In this document: piece after piece, positions 32,743-41,712 of the stretch | Layout: every line of letters starts with the position of its first letter | How positions within the stretch are numbered: the stretch's first letter is position 1 | Origin: Brachybacterium ginsengisoli | GTDB lineage: Bacteria > Actinomycetota > Actinomycetes > Actinomycetales > Dermabacteraceae | Reading direction: 5' to 3' | Length of the DNA: 64,000 nucleotides | Assembly: GCF_002407065.1 (NCBI RefSeq) | Contig: NZ_CP023564.1 | Span: 2,046,001-2,110,000 of the forward strand | Notes under the pieces: model-generated | Seen by the model: the letters and a program-made list of their open reading frames with translations, nothing else | Told to the model about the DNA's origin: nothing | The model's database searches: none | Program-made: the position numbers and the translations under genes

Positions 32743-33978
32743 TCATCCGAGGGCGGCCTCGTCCGAGGAGACGGGAGCGAGACGGCGAAGCTCGAGCTGG
32801 TTCCCCTCCGGGTCCTCGAGGATCCGGACGCCCGGTTCCGCCTCGCGGACCGCTGCCCCCTGGAGGCCCGGCGCCTCGAGGATCTTGTCGAGGACCGTCG
32901 GCGGGGCGTCGAGGAGCAGATGGAACGGGTCCCCGGCCAGCGGGGCGAGCGGCTCGTCGACGTCCTGGAAGCCGAGGACGGGTCCGAGGCGGAGCGGATC
33001 CACGAGGTCCAGCACCCCGTCCCGGGAGTCCTCCTCGTAGCCGAGCGCCGCAGCCCAGAACCCGCGGATCCGCTCGGCGGAATCGGCGGAGAGGAACGCC
33101 TGGACGACGCCGAGCCCGGTGCCGTCCTCGGTCAGCCCGGCGGAATGTGCTTGAGCCTGCACGGCAGCGGCCAGGTCGGCGAAGCCCGGATGGGTCTCCC
33201 ACAAGTCCTTGCCGGAGTCGGCCACCACCAGGGCCCTTCGGCGGTCGATCGCGAGCGGGCAGGACGCACCATCCGCGAGCTCCGCGATCGACTCGGCGAA
33301 GGCTGCGGCCGCCGGGACGGAGGGTGCATGCCACGCCGCCTGGGCGGAGAACCCTCCGTGCCAGGCGGAGACCGCGGGGTCCTCGGCGCTCGGTCCCCAC
33401 GGGAGGAGGTCCGCGATGGTGCCCTCCGGATCGGCGGCGCGGACGCCGTACGGACCGCCGGGGAAGGCACCTCCGAGAGCCGGAGCGCCGTCGGCCTCCG
33501 GTCCGTCGGGACGGGTGGAGTCCAGGTGCAGACGCCCTCGCGGGGCGGGCGCGCCGCTGACCGTCCGCAGGATCAGGGCAGGACGCCGCCCCAGCGGGTC
33601 CACCAGGGCATCCTGCTCGCGCCGGTACCCGAGGACGGCCTGCCAGAAGGACGCGGCCGCCCCCGGGACGGCGGTCTCCAGGACGACGGACAGCAGGCGG
33701 ACGGACTGCGGGGATGACGGGGCTCCGGCCTCCCGCGCCAGAGCATCGATCGCCTCGGTGCGCTGCAGCGGCTCGGCGCCACCGAGCACTCGGACCCGCA
33801 CCGTGCACTCACGGACGTCGACGTGCGCGTCGGGGTCCAGCTCCGCGATCCGGCTCCCCAGGCGGGCGCCCTGGAGATGGTCGGTCGTGGCGAAGGCCGC
33901 GACGAGATCTCCTCGGTGCCGGAACCAGGCGCCGGGCCCGGAGGATGCCGTGCCGTCGGCCGGTGCGATGGGGGTCAT
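32743..33978 (-). CDS. VOC-superfamily protein with pterin-dehydratase-like N-terminus
   Basis: A 411-residue multidomain protein. Residues about 15-85 resemble pterin-4a-carbinolamine dehydratase (DPDAHVDVRECTVRVRV fits the family's beta strand) but carry only one His where the catalytic NHHP pair is expected. Two vicinal-oxygen-chelate (glyoxalase/bleomycin-resistance) domains follow, at about 95-215 and 220-400; the last ends with VRILEDPEGNQLEL, typical of VOC. Enzymatic activity is not predictable. ATG 33978 has GAGGAGAGG upstream; TAGGGT at 34037-34042 is a plausible -10. Confidence 0.78.
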   Translation of the reverse strand: MTPIAPADGTASSGPGAWFRHRGDLVAAFATTDHLQGARLGSRIAELDPDAHVDVRECTVRVRVLGGAEPLQRTEAIDALAREAGAPSSPQSVRLLSVVLETAVPGAAASFWQAVLGYRREQDALVDPLGRRPALILRTVSGAPAPRGRLHLDSTRPDGPEADGAPALGGAFPGGPYGVRAADPEGTIADLLPWGPSAEDPAVSAWHGGFSAQAAWHAPSVPAAAAFAESIAELADGASCPLAIDRRRALVVADSGKDLWETHPGFADLAAAVQAQAHSAGLTEDGTGLGVVQAFLSADSAERIRGFWAAALGYEEDSRDGVLDLVDPLRLGPVLGFQDVDEPLAPLAGDPFHLLLDAPPTVLDKILEAPGLQGAAVREAEPGVRILEDPEGNQLELRRLAPVSSDEAALG

Positions 33979-34036
33979 GGACCTCTCCTCGTCGAGCGGT
34001 GGGACGGTCGGACGGCCGCACCTCGCCGGTTCCTCG

Positions 34037-34042
34037 ACCCTA
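34037..34042 (-). promoter_or_regulatory. -10-like hexamer for the VOC gene
   Basis: TAGGGT about 60 bases upstream of ATG 33978, within the spacer after uvrB. Confidence 0.35.
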
Positions 34043-34069
34043 TCCCCGTCCCGCCCGACACGCACGGGG

Positions 34070-36175
34070 TCAGCTCGAGCGCTGCACCGCCTTCAGCTCC
34101 TTCTTCAGCTCCTGCACCTCGTCGCGGATCCGGGCGGCGACCTCGAAGTTCAGCGACTCGGCCGCCTGGTGCATCTGGGCGGTCATCTCGTCGATCATGC
34201 CGGTGAGCGCGCCCACCGGATCCTCGCCGAGATCCACCTTGCGGCCCTGGACGGAGTCGACCGCATTGGCCCGCGCCCGGTCCCTGGCCACCCGCTCCTT
34301 GCCCGAGCGGTACTCGGTGGCCATCAGGGTGTCGGTGTCGATGTCCTCGCGGGCCAGCATGTCCGTGACATCCGCGATGCGCTTGCGCAGCGGGGTCGGG
34401 TCGATGCCGTTCTCGGTGTTGTAGGCGATCTGCTTCTCGCGGCGACGGTTGGTCTCGTCGATCGCGGACTGCATCGAGTCGGTGATCCGGTCGGCGTACA
34501 TGTGCACCTGGCCGGAGACGTTGCGCGCCGCACGGCCGATGGTCTGGATCAGCGAGGTGCGCGAGCGCAGGAAGCCCTCCTTGTCCGCATCGAGGATCGC
34601 CACCAGCGACACCTCGGGGAGGTCCAGTCCCTCGCGCAGGAGGTTGATGCCCACCAGCACGTCGAACTCCCCCATCCGCAGCGAGCGCAGCAGCTCGATG
34701 CGGCGCAGGGTGTCGACGTCCGAGTGCAGGTACTGCACCCGCACGCCGTTCTCGAGCAGGAAGTCCGTGAGGTCCTCCGCCATGCGCTTCGTGAGCGTGG
34801 TGACCAGGACCCGCTCGTCGCGCTGGACGCGCTTCTCGATCTCCTCGCGCAGATCGTCGATCTGCCCCTTGATGGGCTTGACCACGACCTCCGGATCCAC
34901 GAGGCCGGTGGGGCGGATGATCTGCTCGACGTGGCCGTCGGACCGGCCCAGCTCGTACTCCGCCGGGGTGGCCGAGAGGTAGACCGTCTGGCCCGTGCGC
35001 TCGGTGAACTCCGAGAAGGTCAGGGGTCGGTTGTCGAGCGCGGAGGGAAGGCGGAACCCGAAGTCCACCAGGGTGCGCTTGCGGGAGCGGTCCCCCTCGT
35101 ACATCGCGCCGATCTGCGGGACGGTCACATGGGACTCGTCGATGACCAGCAGGAAGTCCTCGGGGAAGTAGTCCATGAGGGTGTTCGGCGCGGTGCCGGG
35201 AGCGCGCCCGTCGAGATGGCGGGAGTAGTTCTCCACGCCGTTGGTGGAGCCCATCTGGCGCAGCATCTCGAGGTCGTGGGTGGTGCGCATGCGCAGTCGC
35301 TGCGCCTCGAGCAGCTTGTTCTGGGACTCGAGCTCCTCGAGCCGCTCGGCGAGCTCGACCTCGATGGTGCCGATCGCCCGGGTGAGCCGCTCGGGACCGG
35401 CGACGTAGTGCGAGGCGGGGAAGATGTGGATGTGCTCCTCCTGACGGATCACCTCCCCCGTCAGCGGGTGCAGGGTGTAGAGCGCGTCGATCTCGTCGCC
35501 GAAGAACTCGATGCGGATCGCGAGCTCCTCGTACATCGGGATGATCTCGACGGTGTCGCCGCGCACCCGGAAGGTGCCGCGCTCGAAGGAGACGTCGTTG
35601 CGGTCGTACTGCATGTCCACGAAGCGGGTCAGCAGCTCGTCCCGGTCCAGGTCCTGGCCGACGCTGAGCTGGACCATCCGGTCCACGTACTCCTGCGGGG
35701 TGCCCAGGCCGTAGATGCAGGAGACCGAGGAGACGACCACCACGTCGCGCCGGGTGAGCAGCGAGTTGGTGGCGCTGTGCCGCAGCCGCTCCACCTCGGC
35801 GTTGATCGAGGAGTCCTTCTCGATGTAGGTGTCCGACTGCGGGACGTACGCCTCGGGCTGGTAGTAGTCGTAATAGGAGACGAAGTACTCCACCGCGTTG
35901 TGCGGCAGCAGGTCCCGGAACTCGCTCGCGAGCTGGGCCGCGAGGGTCTTGTTGTGCGCCATGATCAGCGTGGGACGCTGCACCTGCTCGATGAGCCAGG
36001 CCGTGGTGGCGGACTTGCCGGTGCCCGTGGCGCCCAGCAGCACCACGTCCTGCTCGCCGTCGTTGATCCGCCGGGTGAGATCGGCGATCGCGGACGGCTG
36101 ATCGCCCGAGGGCTTGTACTCGGAGACGACCTCGAAGGGATGCTCGGCGCGGACCAGATCGGTGACAGGACGCAT
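34070..36175 (-). CDS. uvrB: Excinuclease ABC subunit B
   Basis: A 701-residue helicase-like UvrB that verifies damage and loads UvrC. GATGTGKS at about 49-56 is Walker A; the beta-hairpin [12 protein letters not shown] near 100 inserts between strands; helicase motifs and a C-terminal UVR domain (about 660-700) complete it. ATG 36175 has no Shine-Dalgarno sequence; TAGGCT at 36182-36187 ends six bases upstream, so the mRNA is probably leaderless. No SOS box like that of uvrA is seen here. Confidence 0.96.
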   Translation of the reverse strand: MRPVTDLVRAEHPFEVVSEYKPSGDQPSAIADLTRRINDGEQDVVLLGATGTGKSATTAWLIEQVQRPTLIMAHNKTLAAQLASEFRDLLPHNAVEYFVSYYDYYQPEAYVPQSDTYIEKDSSINAEVERLRHSATNSLLTRRDVVVVSSVSCIYGLGTPQEYVDRMVQLSVGQDLDRDELLTRFVDMQYDRNDVSFERGTFRVRGDTVEIIPMYEELAIRIEFFGDEIDALYTLHPLTGEVIRQEEHIHIFPASHYVAGPERLTRAIGTIEVELAERLEELESQNKLLEAQRLRMRTTHDLEMLRQMGSTNGVENYSRHLDGRAPGTAPNTLMDYFPEDFLLVIDESHVTVPQIGAMYEGDRSRKRTLVDFGFRLPSALDNRPLTFSEFTERTGQTVYLSATPAEYELGRSDGHVEQIIRPTGLVDPEVVVKPIKGQIDDLREEIEKRVQRDERVLVTTLTKRMAEDLTDFLLENGVRVQYLHSDVDTLRRIELLRSLRMGEFDVLVGINLLREGLDLPEVSLVAILDADKEGFLRSRTSLIQTIGRAARNVSGQVHMYADRITDSMQSAIDETNRRREKQIAYNTENGIDPTPLRKRIADVTDMLAREDIDTDTLMATEYRSGKERVARDRARANAVDSVQGRKVDLGEDPVGALTGMIDEMTAQMHQAAESLNFEVAARIRDEVQELKKELKAVQRSS

Positions 36176-36181
36176 GCGACG

Positions 36182-36187
36182 AGCCTA
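36182..36187 (-). promoter_or_regulatory. uvrB -10 hexamer, leaderless
   Basis: TAGGCT ends six bases before ATG 36175; TTTCGT lies 17 bases further upstream. Confidence 0.55.
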
Positions 36188-36226
36188 CGGCCCGGGGCCG
36201 ACGGACGAAACGGTCGCCGCCCTCCG

Positions 36227-36871
36227 TCAGCGCAGGGCGGAATCCTCCAGCGCCCCCAGCGCCCCCAGCGCCGCCGCGAGGGCGTGGAGCGATCGGCGCT
36301 CGAGGGCGTCGCGGCCAGCGGTGTTCAGGATCAGTCGGTCGGCGCGGCGGATCCGCTCGAGATCGGTCACCTGCGCGGCCATGATCGACTCGACGTAGCC
36401 ACGGTCCCTGCCACGGTCGCGCACCACCCGCTCGATGCGGTCCTCGCGTCGGGCGAGCACGACGACGACCGCCGCGTACTCCGCCTCCCGACCCTTCTCG
36501 AGCAGCAGGGGGCTGTCGTGGACCACGAGGGGCTCCCCCGCCGATGCCGCGGCGACCTCCTCCTCCGCGACCGCCGTGTCGACGCGGGTCAGGACGATCC
36601 TCTCGAGGTCCCCCCGGGCGGCGGGGTCGGCGAAGACGAGCCGGGCCATGGCCGCCCGGTCGATGGTCCCGCCCGACCCGCGGAACTCCTCGCCGAAGCG
36701 GGCGACGGCCGCCTCGACGCCGTCGCCGGGCACGTCCAGCACCCGCCGCGAATGGGCGTCCAGATCGATCACCCGGTGCCCGGCACGGCGCCAGATCTCG
36801 GCCACGGTGGACTTGCCGGAGCCGATCCCGCCGGTGAGGCCCAGGCGCAGCGGTGAGGTGGAGGGAGGCAT
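36227..36871 (-). CDS. coaE: Dephospho-CoA kinase
   Basis: A 214-residue P-loop kinase for the last step of coenzyme A synthesis. LTGGIGSGKST at 12-22 is the Walker A motif, IDLDAHSR binds substrate and VVHDSPLLLEKG carries the family signature. ATG 36871 is preceded by TACGAT ending six bases upstream, without a ribosome-binding site, indicating a leaderless transcript. The order coaE-uvrB downstream of rpsA is conserved in actinobacteria, though here polA/rpsA lie further off. Confidence 0.93.
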   Translation of the reverse strand: MPPSTSPLRLGLTGGIGSGKSTVAEIWRRAGHRVIDLDAHSRRVLDVPGDGVEAAVARFGEEFRGSGGTIDRAAMARLVFADPAARGDLERIVLTRVDTAVAEEEVAAASAGEPLVVHDSPLLLEKGREAEYAAVVVVLARREDRIERVVRDRGRDRGYVESIMAAQVTDLERIRRADRLILNTAGRDALERRSLHALAAALGALGALEDSALR

Positions 36872-36877
36872 GGCCCG

Positions 36878-36883
36878 ATCGTA
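36878..36883 (-). promoter_or_regulatory. coaE -10 hexamer, leaderless
   Basis: TACGAT ends six bases before ATG 36871. Confidence 0.55.
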
Positions 36884-36933
36884 CGGGCGTCATGGCCGTC
36901 ACGTGACGGTTCCCGCAGGTGGTGCTGTGGCCG

Positions 36934-36939
36934 TACGGT
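36934..36939 (+). promoter_or_regulatory. -10 hexamer of the TRIC-family gene, leaderless
   Basis: TACGGT ends six bases before GTG 36946. This spacing decides the start over the upstream GTG at 36919. Confidence 0.5.
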
Positions 36940-36945
36940 TCTGGG

Positions 36946-37836
36946 GTGGACCCACTCGAGCTGCTGATCACCAACGACGTGCTGCGCGTCATGGATCTGC
37001 TGGGCGTGTTCGTGATGGGCGTCGCCGCCGGGGCGCTCGCCTCGCGGCTGAACTTCGACGCGGTCGGTTTCGCGGTCATCGGCATCACCGCCGCCCTCGG
37101 CGGCGGCATCGTGCGCGACCTCGTGCTCGACTACGGCGTCCCCGCCGCGTTCGCCGGTCCCTGGTACCTGACCTGCGCCCTGGCCGGGGCCGGGTTCTCC
37201 TACGTCGTCGCCGCGGAGGGCGCCTGGTGGCGTCACGTGGTCTCCGTCCTGGACATCACCGCGATGAGCCTGTGGGCCGCGACCGGCACCGCGAAGTCCC
37301 TCGCCTACGGTCTGGACGTCCTCCCCGCGATCCTGCTGGGCATCACCAGCGCGGTCGGAGGCGGCGTGATCCGCGACGTGCTCGTCGGCCGGATCCCCGC
37401 CATCTTCGGAGGCAGCCCGCTCTACGCGACCGGTGCCCTGCTCACCGCGGTGCTCACCTGGGTGGTGGTGGCCCTGGGCCTGCCCTCTCCCCTGGTGCTG
37501 ATCGCGGTCGCCGTCGGATCGCTCCTCGCGGGCATCGCGGCATGGCGCCGTTGGACGCTGCCCGGCCACAACGAGTGGCAGGTGACGATGTCCGCCGCGC
37601 AGCTGAAGCGTCTGGTGCGCCGCACCCGCAAGGACGAGCGCGAGCGGGTGGCGCGCGCGACCGGCACGATCCCGGTGGTCGATGCGAGCGCCGACGAGCT
37701 CGCCGCCGATGCCGCCGCCGACGACGTCGACGCGGCCGGCTACGAGGGGCGCATCTTCCCCGGGCCCCCTGCTGAGGAGCTCCCCGGCACCGTCGAGCAC
37801 GAGCGGCGGGACGAGAGCGGCCCGCGACAGGCCTGA
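36946..37836 (+). CDS. TRIC-type cation channel family membrane protein
   Basis: A 296-residue inner-membrane protein made of two repeated three-helix units (UPF0126/TRIC fold), about residues 10-90 and 95-195: each holds the GGGxxRD motif (GGGIVRD, GGGVIRD) that lines the pore of bacterial TRIC channels, probably for monovalent cations. A cytoplasmic C-terminal tail of about 95 residues, first basic (KRLVRRTRKDER) then acidic, is longer than usual. Divergent from coaE. Confidence 0.88.
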   Translation: MDPLELLITNDVLRVMDLLGVFVMGVAAGALASRLNFDAVGFAVIGITAALGGGIVRDLVLDYGVPAAFAGPWYLTCALAGAGFSYVVAAEGAWWRHVVSVLDITAMSLWAATGTAKSLAYGLDVLPAILLGITSAVGGGVIRDVLVGRIPAIFGGSPLYATGALLTAVLTWVVVALGLPSPLVLIAVAVGSLLAGIAAWRRWTLPGHNEWQVTMSAAQLKRLVRRTRKDERERVARATGTIPVVDASADELAADAAADDVDAAGYEGRIFPGPPAEELPGTVEHERRDESGPRQA

Positions 37837-37858
37837 GCCGGGCCGGGCGAGCGCCGGA

Positions 37859-38761
37859 TCAGGGCCGCAGCAGCTCCAGCATTCCCGCAACGTCCTCCGC
37901 GCGGAGCTGACCGGGGGCGGAGCCCTCCCCGACCGACGCGAAGGTCGCGGCGCTGCCGAAGGTCTCGGCGGCGACCCGGCTGCTCGCCCCCAGGGGCCCC
38001 ATGCTGATCGCGATGTGCGGCCCCGAGAGATCCTCCGCCGCGGTGAGGCTCGCCGAGAGCAGGGTGAGCACGTCGCGCGGGCTGCGCGGGGTCACCGCGA
38101 TCTTGGGGACGTCCGCGCCGAGCAGCCGCTGGGAGCGCAGGATCTCGACCAGCTCCGACTCGGGCGGCGTCGTATCCATGTCGTGGAAGGAGCCCACCAC
38201 CACGGTGCCGTGACGATGCGCGGCGGCGATCACGCGAGCGACCACCCGCTCGTCGCGGGAGGTCTCGATGTCGATCAGGTCGACGGCGGACTGGGTGCCG
38301 GCGCGGCGCCCCGTGATCAGAGCCTCCAGCAGGCTCCCCAGGTCGCGGTCGGCGATCGGACGGGCGCCGCCCTCGGCCGCAGTGCGGAAGGTGGCCAGCA
38401 GCGCCCGGTCCGGTCCCAGCTGCCCACGCAGTGCCGGGAGGGCCGCGAGCACCGCCTCCCGGTGCTCGCCGACGTCCTCGAGATCCGGCCGGAACCGGTC
38501 CAGTCGCCACTCCAGGATCCTGGCCCGGGTGCCGCCGGCCGCCTCGGCCTGGGCGAGGAGGTCCTCCTCGTCAGCGCCCACCAGCGGGACGATCACCTCA
38601 GGGCGGGCCCGTCCCAGCTCGATGCCGCGCACGGTCGCCGTGCGCCGGCGCACGTCCGTCTCCGGCACCGTCTCGTCGGGGACGCTCGCATCAGGGACGC
38701 TCGCGTCAGGGGCGGTCGTGTCAGGGGAGGTCGTGTCGTGGACGGGATGCTCGTCGGTCAT
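37859..38761 (-). CDS. aroD: 3-dehydroquinate dehydratase, type I
   Basis: A 300-residue type I dehydroquinase, forming a Schiff base to dehydrate 3-dehydroquinate in the shikimate pathway. EWRLDRF near 84, DIETS, the catalytic His in GSFHDMD, the Schiff-base Lys in PKIAVTP and the Arg/Ser/Gln substrate binders (SRVAAETFG, GSAPGQL) are all present. Residues about 8-37 form an extra T/P/D-rich tail with near-identical 15-base units. Most actinobacteria use the unrelated type II enzyme AroQ. It sits seven bases after aroB in the aroCKBD operon. Confidence 0.9.
   Translation of the reverse strand: MTDEHPVHDTTSPDTTAPDASVPDASVPDETVPETDVRRRTATVRGIELGRARPEVIVPLVGADEEDLLAQAEAAGGTRARILEWRLDRFRPDLEDVGEHREAVLAALPALRGQLGPDRALLATFRTAAEGGARPIADRDLGSLLEALITGRRAGTQSAVDLIDIETSRDERVVARVIAAAHRHGTVVVGSFHDMDTTPPESELVEILRSQRLLGADVPKIAVTPRSPRDVLTLLSASLTAAEDLSGPHIAISMGPLGASSRVAAETFGSAATFASVGEGSAPGQLRAEDVAGMLELLRP
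38667..38740 (-). repeat. Degenerate 15-base repeat in the aroD N-terminus
   Basis: Four to five imperfect 15-base units encode (S/T)(V/A/S)PD(A/E/T)-type pentapeptides in the non-conserved N-terminal tail of AroD, the clearest pair being identical PDASV units. Confidence 0.6.
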
Positions 38762-38768
38762 GGCTGGC

Positions 38769-39851
38769 TCACTCCTCGGTGATCGCGGCGTAGGCGGACA
38801 GCAGCAGGGCAGGATCGGGACCCTCGATCCGGGTCACCTTCCCGACCCGGTCCAGGACCACGAAGCGCAGCAGCCCGGCACGGGTCTTCTTGTCCCGCTT
38901 CATGGCGTCCTCGAGCTTCGGCCACTGGCGGTCGCGGTAGGTGGTGGGCAGCCCCAGCGAGGTGAGGACTGCACGGTGGCGGTCCACGTCGGCCTCCGAG
39001 AGCTTGCCGGCGAGGTGCGAGAGCTCGGCGGCGAACATCATGCCGACGCTCACGGCCGCGCCGTGGCGCCACTGGAAGCGCTCGTTGCGCTCGATGGCGT
39101 GGGCGAGGGTGTGCCCGTAGTTGAGGATCTCGCGCCGTCCCTGCTCGGTGAGGTCCTCGGAGACGACCTCGGCCTTGACGCGGATCTTCCGCTCGACGAC
39201 CTCGCGGAACGCCTCGCTGGTCACGTCGAGCACTGCGGAGGGGTCCTCCTCGATGATCTCGAGGATGCGCTCATCGGCGATGAAGCCGCCCTTGACGACC
39301 TCGGCGAGGCCGGCCGCGACGTCGTTCTTCCCGAGACCCCCGAGCACGTCGAGATCGGCGACCACGGCGATCGGCGGATGGAAGGCACCGACGAGGTTCT
39401 TGCCCTCGGAGGTGTTGATGCCGGTCTTCCCGCCGACGGCGGCGTCGACCATGGCGGCGACCGTGGTGGGCACCTGCAGGACGTCGATGCCGCGCAGCCA
39501 GGACGCGGCGACGAAGCCGGCCAGATCGGTCGCGGCGCCGCCGCCGAGGCCGATCACCAGGTCGTTCCGTCCGATCTCCGCCTGTCCGCACACTCCCCAG
39601 AGGAAGCCCGCGACCTGGGCGGTCTTCGCCTCCTCGCCGTCCGGGATCTCGGCGACGAAGGCCTGCCGGCCGGCGTCGGAGAGTGCGGCGCGCACCGTCT
39701 CCGCCACCTCGCGCAGGCTGGGCTGGTGCACGATGACGACCCGGCGCACGCGCTCGGGCACGAGGGCCGGCAGGTCGCCGAGCAGCCCGCGGCCCACGTG
39801 CACCTCGTAGCCGCCGGTCGGGGTGGTCACGGGGATGACCGTGGTGCTCAT
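38769..39851 (-). CDS. aroB: 3-dehydroquinate synthase
   Basis: A 360-residue NAD- and zinc-dependent enzyme making 3-dehydroquinate from DAHP. GGGAATDLAGFVAA binds NAD, PTTVAAMVDAAVGGKTGIN binds substrate, and zinc ligands include the His in NYGHTLAHAIE. Full normal length. ATG 39851 overlaps the aroK stop as ATGA. Confidence 0.95.
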   Translation of the reverse strand: MSTTVIPVTTPTGGYEVHVGRGLLGDLPALVPERVRRVVIVHQPSLREVAETVRAALSDAGRQAFVAEIPDGEEAKTAQVAGFLWGVCGQAEIGRNDLVIGLGGGAATDLAGFVAASWLRGIDVLQVPTTVAAMVDAAVGGKTGINTSEGKNLVGAFHPPIAVVADLDVLGGLGKNDVAAGLAEVVKGGFIADERILEIIEEDPSAVLDVTSEAFREVVERKIRVKAEVVSEDLTEQGRREILNYGHTLAHAIERNERFQWRHGAAVSVGMMFAAELSHLAGKLSEADVDRHRAVLTSLGLPTTYRDRQWPKLEDAMKRDKKTRAGLLRFVVLDRVGKVTRIEGPDPALLLSAYAAITEE

Positions 39852-40390
39852 GGGGTCTCCTTCTGAAGCGGGGTGGTGAGTTCGCCCTGCAGGGCGGTGA
39901 CGATCGCGCGGGCGACCCGCGACGGGGAGCCGTGGCCGGAGTCGATCCGCAGTGCTGCGAGCTCGCGGTAGACGGGACCGCGCTCGACGGTGAGCTCGCG
40001 CCAGCGGGCCATCGGATCCTGGCCCTGCAGCATGGGGCGGCCTGTGCCGTGCGAGATCCGCCGCGCCGCGACTCTCTCGTCGACGTCCAGGAAGATCACC
40101 GGCGCACCGCGCAGCCGCTCGCGGGAGGCGGGATGCAGCGGGGCCCCGCCGCCCAGGGACAGCACACCGGGATGCTCCGCGAGGGCGCGGGCGAGGGCCT
40201 CGGCCTCGATCTCGCGGAAGCGGGCCTCGCCCTCGGCGGCGAAGATGGCCGGGATGCTGCGCCCCTCGGCCTCGACGATCAGCGCGTCGAGATCCGCGAA
40301 GGGCACCTCGAGCCGGGAGGCGAGGGCGCGCCCCACGCTGGTCTTGCCCGCCGCCATCGGGCCGATGAGGATCGCGAGCGGACCCGTCAC
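39848..40390 (-). CDS. aroK: Shikimate kinase
   Basis: A 180-residue P-loop kinase phosphorylating shikimate. [12 protein letters not shown] at 11-22 is the Walker A motif, DLDALI and GEARFRE bind shikimate, and LGGGAPL is the Walker B-like GGG motif. ATG 40390 overlaps the aroC stop as ATGA, so aroC, aroK and aroB are all translationally coupled. Confidence 0.94.
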   Translation of the reverse strand: MTGPLAILIGPMAAGKTSVGRALASRLEVPFADLDALIVEAEGRSIPAIFAAEGEARFREIEAEALARALAEHPGVLSLGGGAPLHPASRERLRGAPVIFLDVDERVAARRISHGTGRPMLQGQDPMARWRELTVERGPVYRELAALRIDSGHGSPSRVARAIVTALQGELTTPLQKETP

Positions 40391-41643
40391 GGGGCGGTGT
40401 CCGGACGGCGGTCGGTCAGCGCCGACTGCAGATCCCTGGTCCCCTCCAGGTGGGCACGGATCTCGGCCACGGAGTCGCCTCCGGTCTTCTCCAGCAGCGC
40501 ATCGGCCAGGGTGAGAGCCACCACGGCCTCGGCGATGACGGCGGCCGGGGCGACGGCGCAGGTGTCGGAGCGCTGGTGGTTGGCGGTGGTCTGCTCGCCG
40601 GTGGAGACGTCGACGGTGCGCAGCGCGCGCGGGACCGTGGAGATCGGCTTCAGGGCGCCGCGCACGCGGATGACCTGTCCGTTGGTCATGCCGCCCTCGA
40701 CGCCGCCGGCGCGGTTGGTCACGCGCGGGTAGGTTCCCGAGCCGTCGGCCCCGGCTCCCTGGGCGGCGAGGATCTCGTCATGCGCCGCGGAGCCGCGGCG
40801 GGCGGCCGTCGCGAAGCCGTCGCCGATCTCCACGCCCTTCATGGCCTGGATGGACATGATCGCCTGGGCGAGCCGGCCGTCGAGCCGACGGTCCCACTGG
40901 ATGTGGGAGCCGAGGCCCACGGGGGACCCGTAGGCGAGCACCTCGACCACTCCGCCGAGGGTGTCGCCGTCGGACTTGGCGGCGTCGACCTCGGCGACCA
41001 TCGCGGCGGAGGTCGCCGGGTGGAAGCAGCGCAGCGGATCGGCGTCGAGCGCCGCGGAGTCCTCCGGCGTGGGCAGCGCGGCGTCCTCGGGCACGCGCAC
41101 CGTGCCGACCTGCAGGGTGTGGGAGACGAGGCGGATGCCGGCGGCCTGCTCGAGCAGCGCCGCGGCCACCTGGCCGGCCACCACACGGGCGGCCGTCTCC
41201 CGGGCGCTCGCACGCTCGAGGATCGGCCGGGCCTCGTCGAAGCCGTACTTCAGCATCCCCGAGAGGTCCGCGTGACCGGGACGGGGGCGCGACAGCGGGC
41301 GGTTGCGGGCGATCTCGCGCTCGTCGCCGGTGCCGGCGTCGACCAGCAGGTCCTCGCGCGGCACGGGGTCCGCGCTCATGACCTTCTCCCATTTGGGCCA
41401 CTCCGAGTTCGCGACCTCGATCGCGAGCGGCGAGCCGAGGGTGCGGCCGTGGCGGAGGCCGCCGTGGACGGTCAGCACGTCCTGCTCGAACTTCTGCCGG
41501 CTGCCGCGGCCGTGGCCCAGGCGTCGACGCGCGAGCGCCGCCTTCAGATCGTCACTGGTCAGCTCGATGCCGGCCGGGACGCCGTCGAGCAGGGAGATGA
41601 GGGAGGGGCCGTGGGATTCCCCGGCCGTGAGCCAGCGCAACAT
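40387..41643 (-). CDS. aroC: Chorismate synthase
   Basis: A 418-residue flavin-dependent enzyme converting EPSP to chorismate, the branch point for aromatic amino acids. The GESHG motif near residue 8, [11 protein letters not shown] and RPGHADL are characteristic; MTNGQ and STVPRALRT(V)D lie in the FMN site. ATG 41643 lacks a ribosome-binding site; GAGAAT at 41651-41656 ends seven bases upstream. First gene of aroCKBD. Its product feeds tyrA elsewhere in the window. Confidence 0.95.
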   Translation of the reverse strand: MLRWLTAGESHGPSLISLLDGVPAGIELTSDDLKAALARRRLGHGRGSRQKFEQDVLTVHGGLRHGRTLGSPLAIEVANSEWPKWEKVMSADPVPREDLLVDAGTGDEREIARNRPLSRPRPGHADLSGMLKYGFDEARPILERASARETAARVVAGQVAAALLEQAAGIRLVSHTLQVGTVRVPEDAALPTPEDSAALDADPLRCFHPATSAAMVAEVDAAKSDGDTLGGVVEVLAYGSPVGLGSHIQWDRRLDGRLAQAIMSIQAMKGVEIGDGFATAARRGSAAHDEILAAQGAGADGSGTYPRVTNRAGGVEGGMTNGQVIRVRGALKPISTVPRALRTVDVSTGEQTTANHQRSDTCAVAPAAVIAEAVVALTLADALLEKTGGDSVAEIRAHLEGTRDLQSALTDRRPDTAP

Positions 41644-41650
41644 GCCGTCG

Positions 41651-41656
41651 ATTCTC
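41651..41656 (-). promoter_or_regulatory. aroC -10-like hexamer, leaderless
   Basis: GAGAAT ends seven bases before ATG 41643. Confidence 0.4.
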
Positions 41657-41712
41657 TCATGCGGGGCCTGGGCGGGATCGCGGCGTCCACCGCTCCCCCG
41701 CCCGCCTCACGC

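Noticed and set aside
36176..36226. Possible SOS box upstream of uvrB
   Set aside because: GACGAAACGGTCG does not contain GAAC-N4-GTTC; too far from the consensus.
33209..36856. A 1,215-codon plus-strand frame opposite the VOC gene, uvrB and coaE
   Set aside because: Shadow of uvrB and neighbours; no start signal and no recognisable domain.
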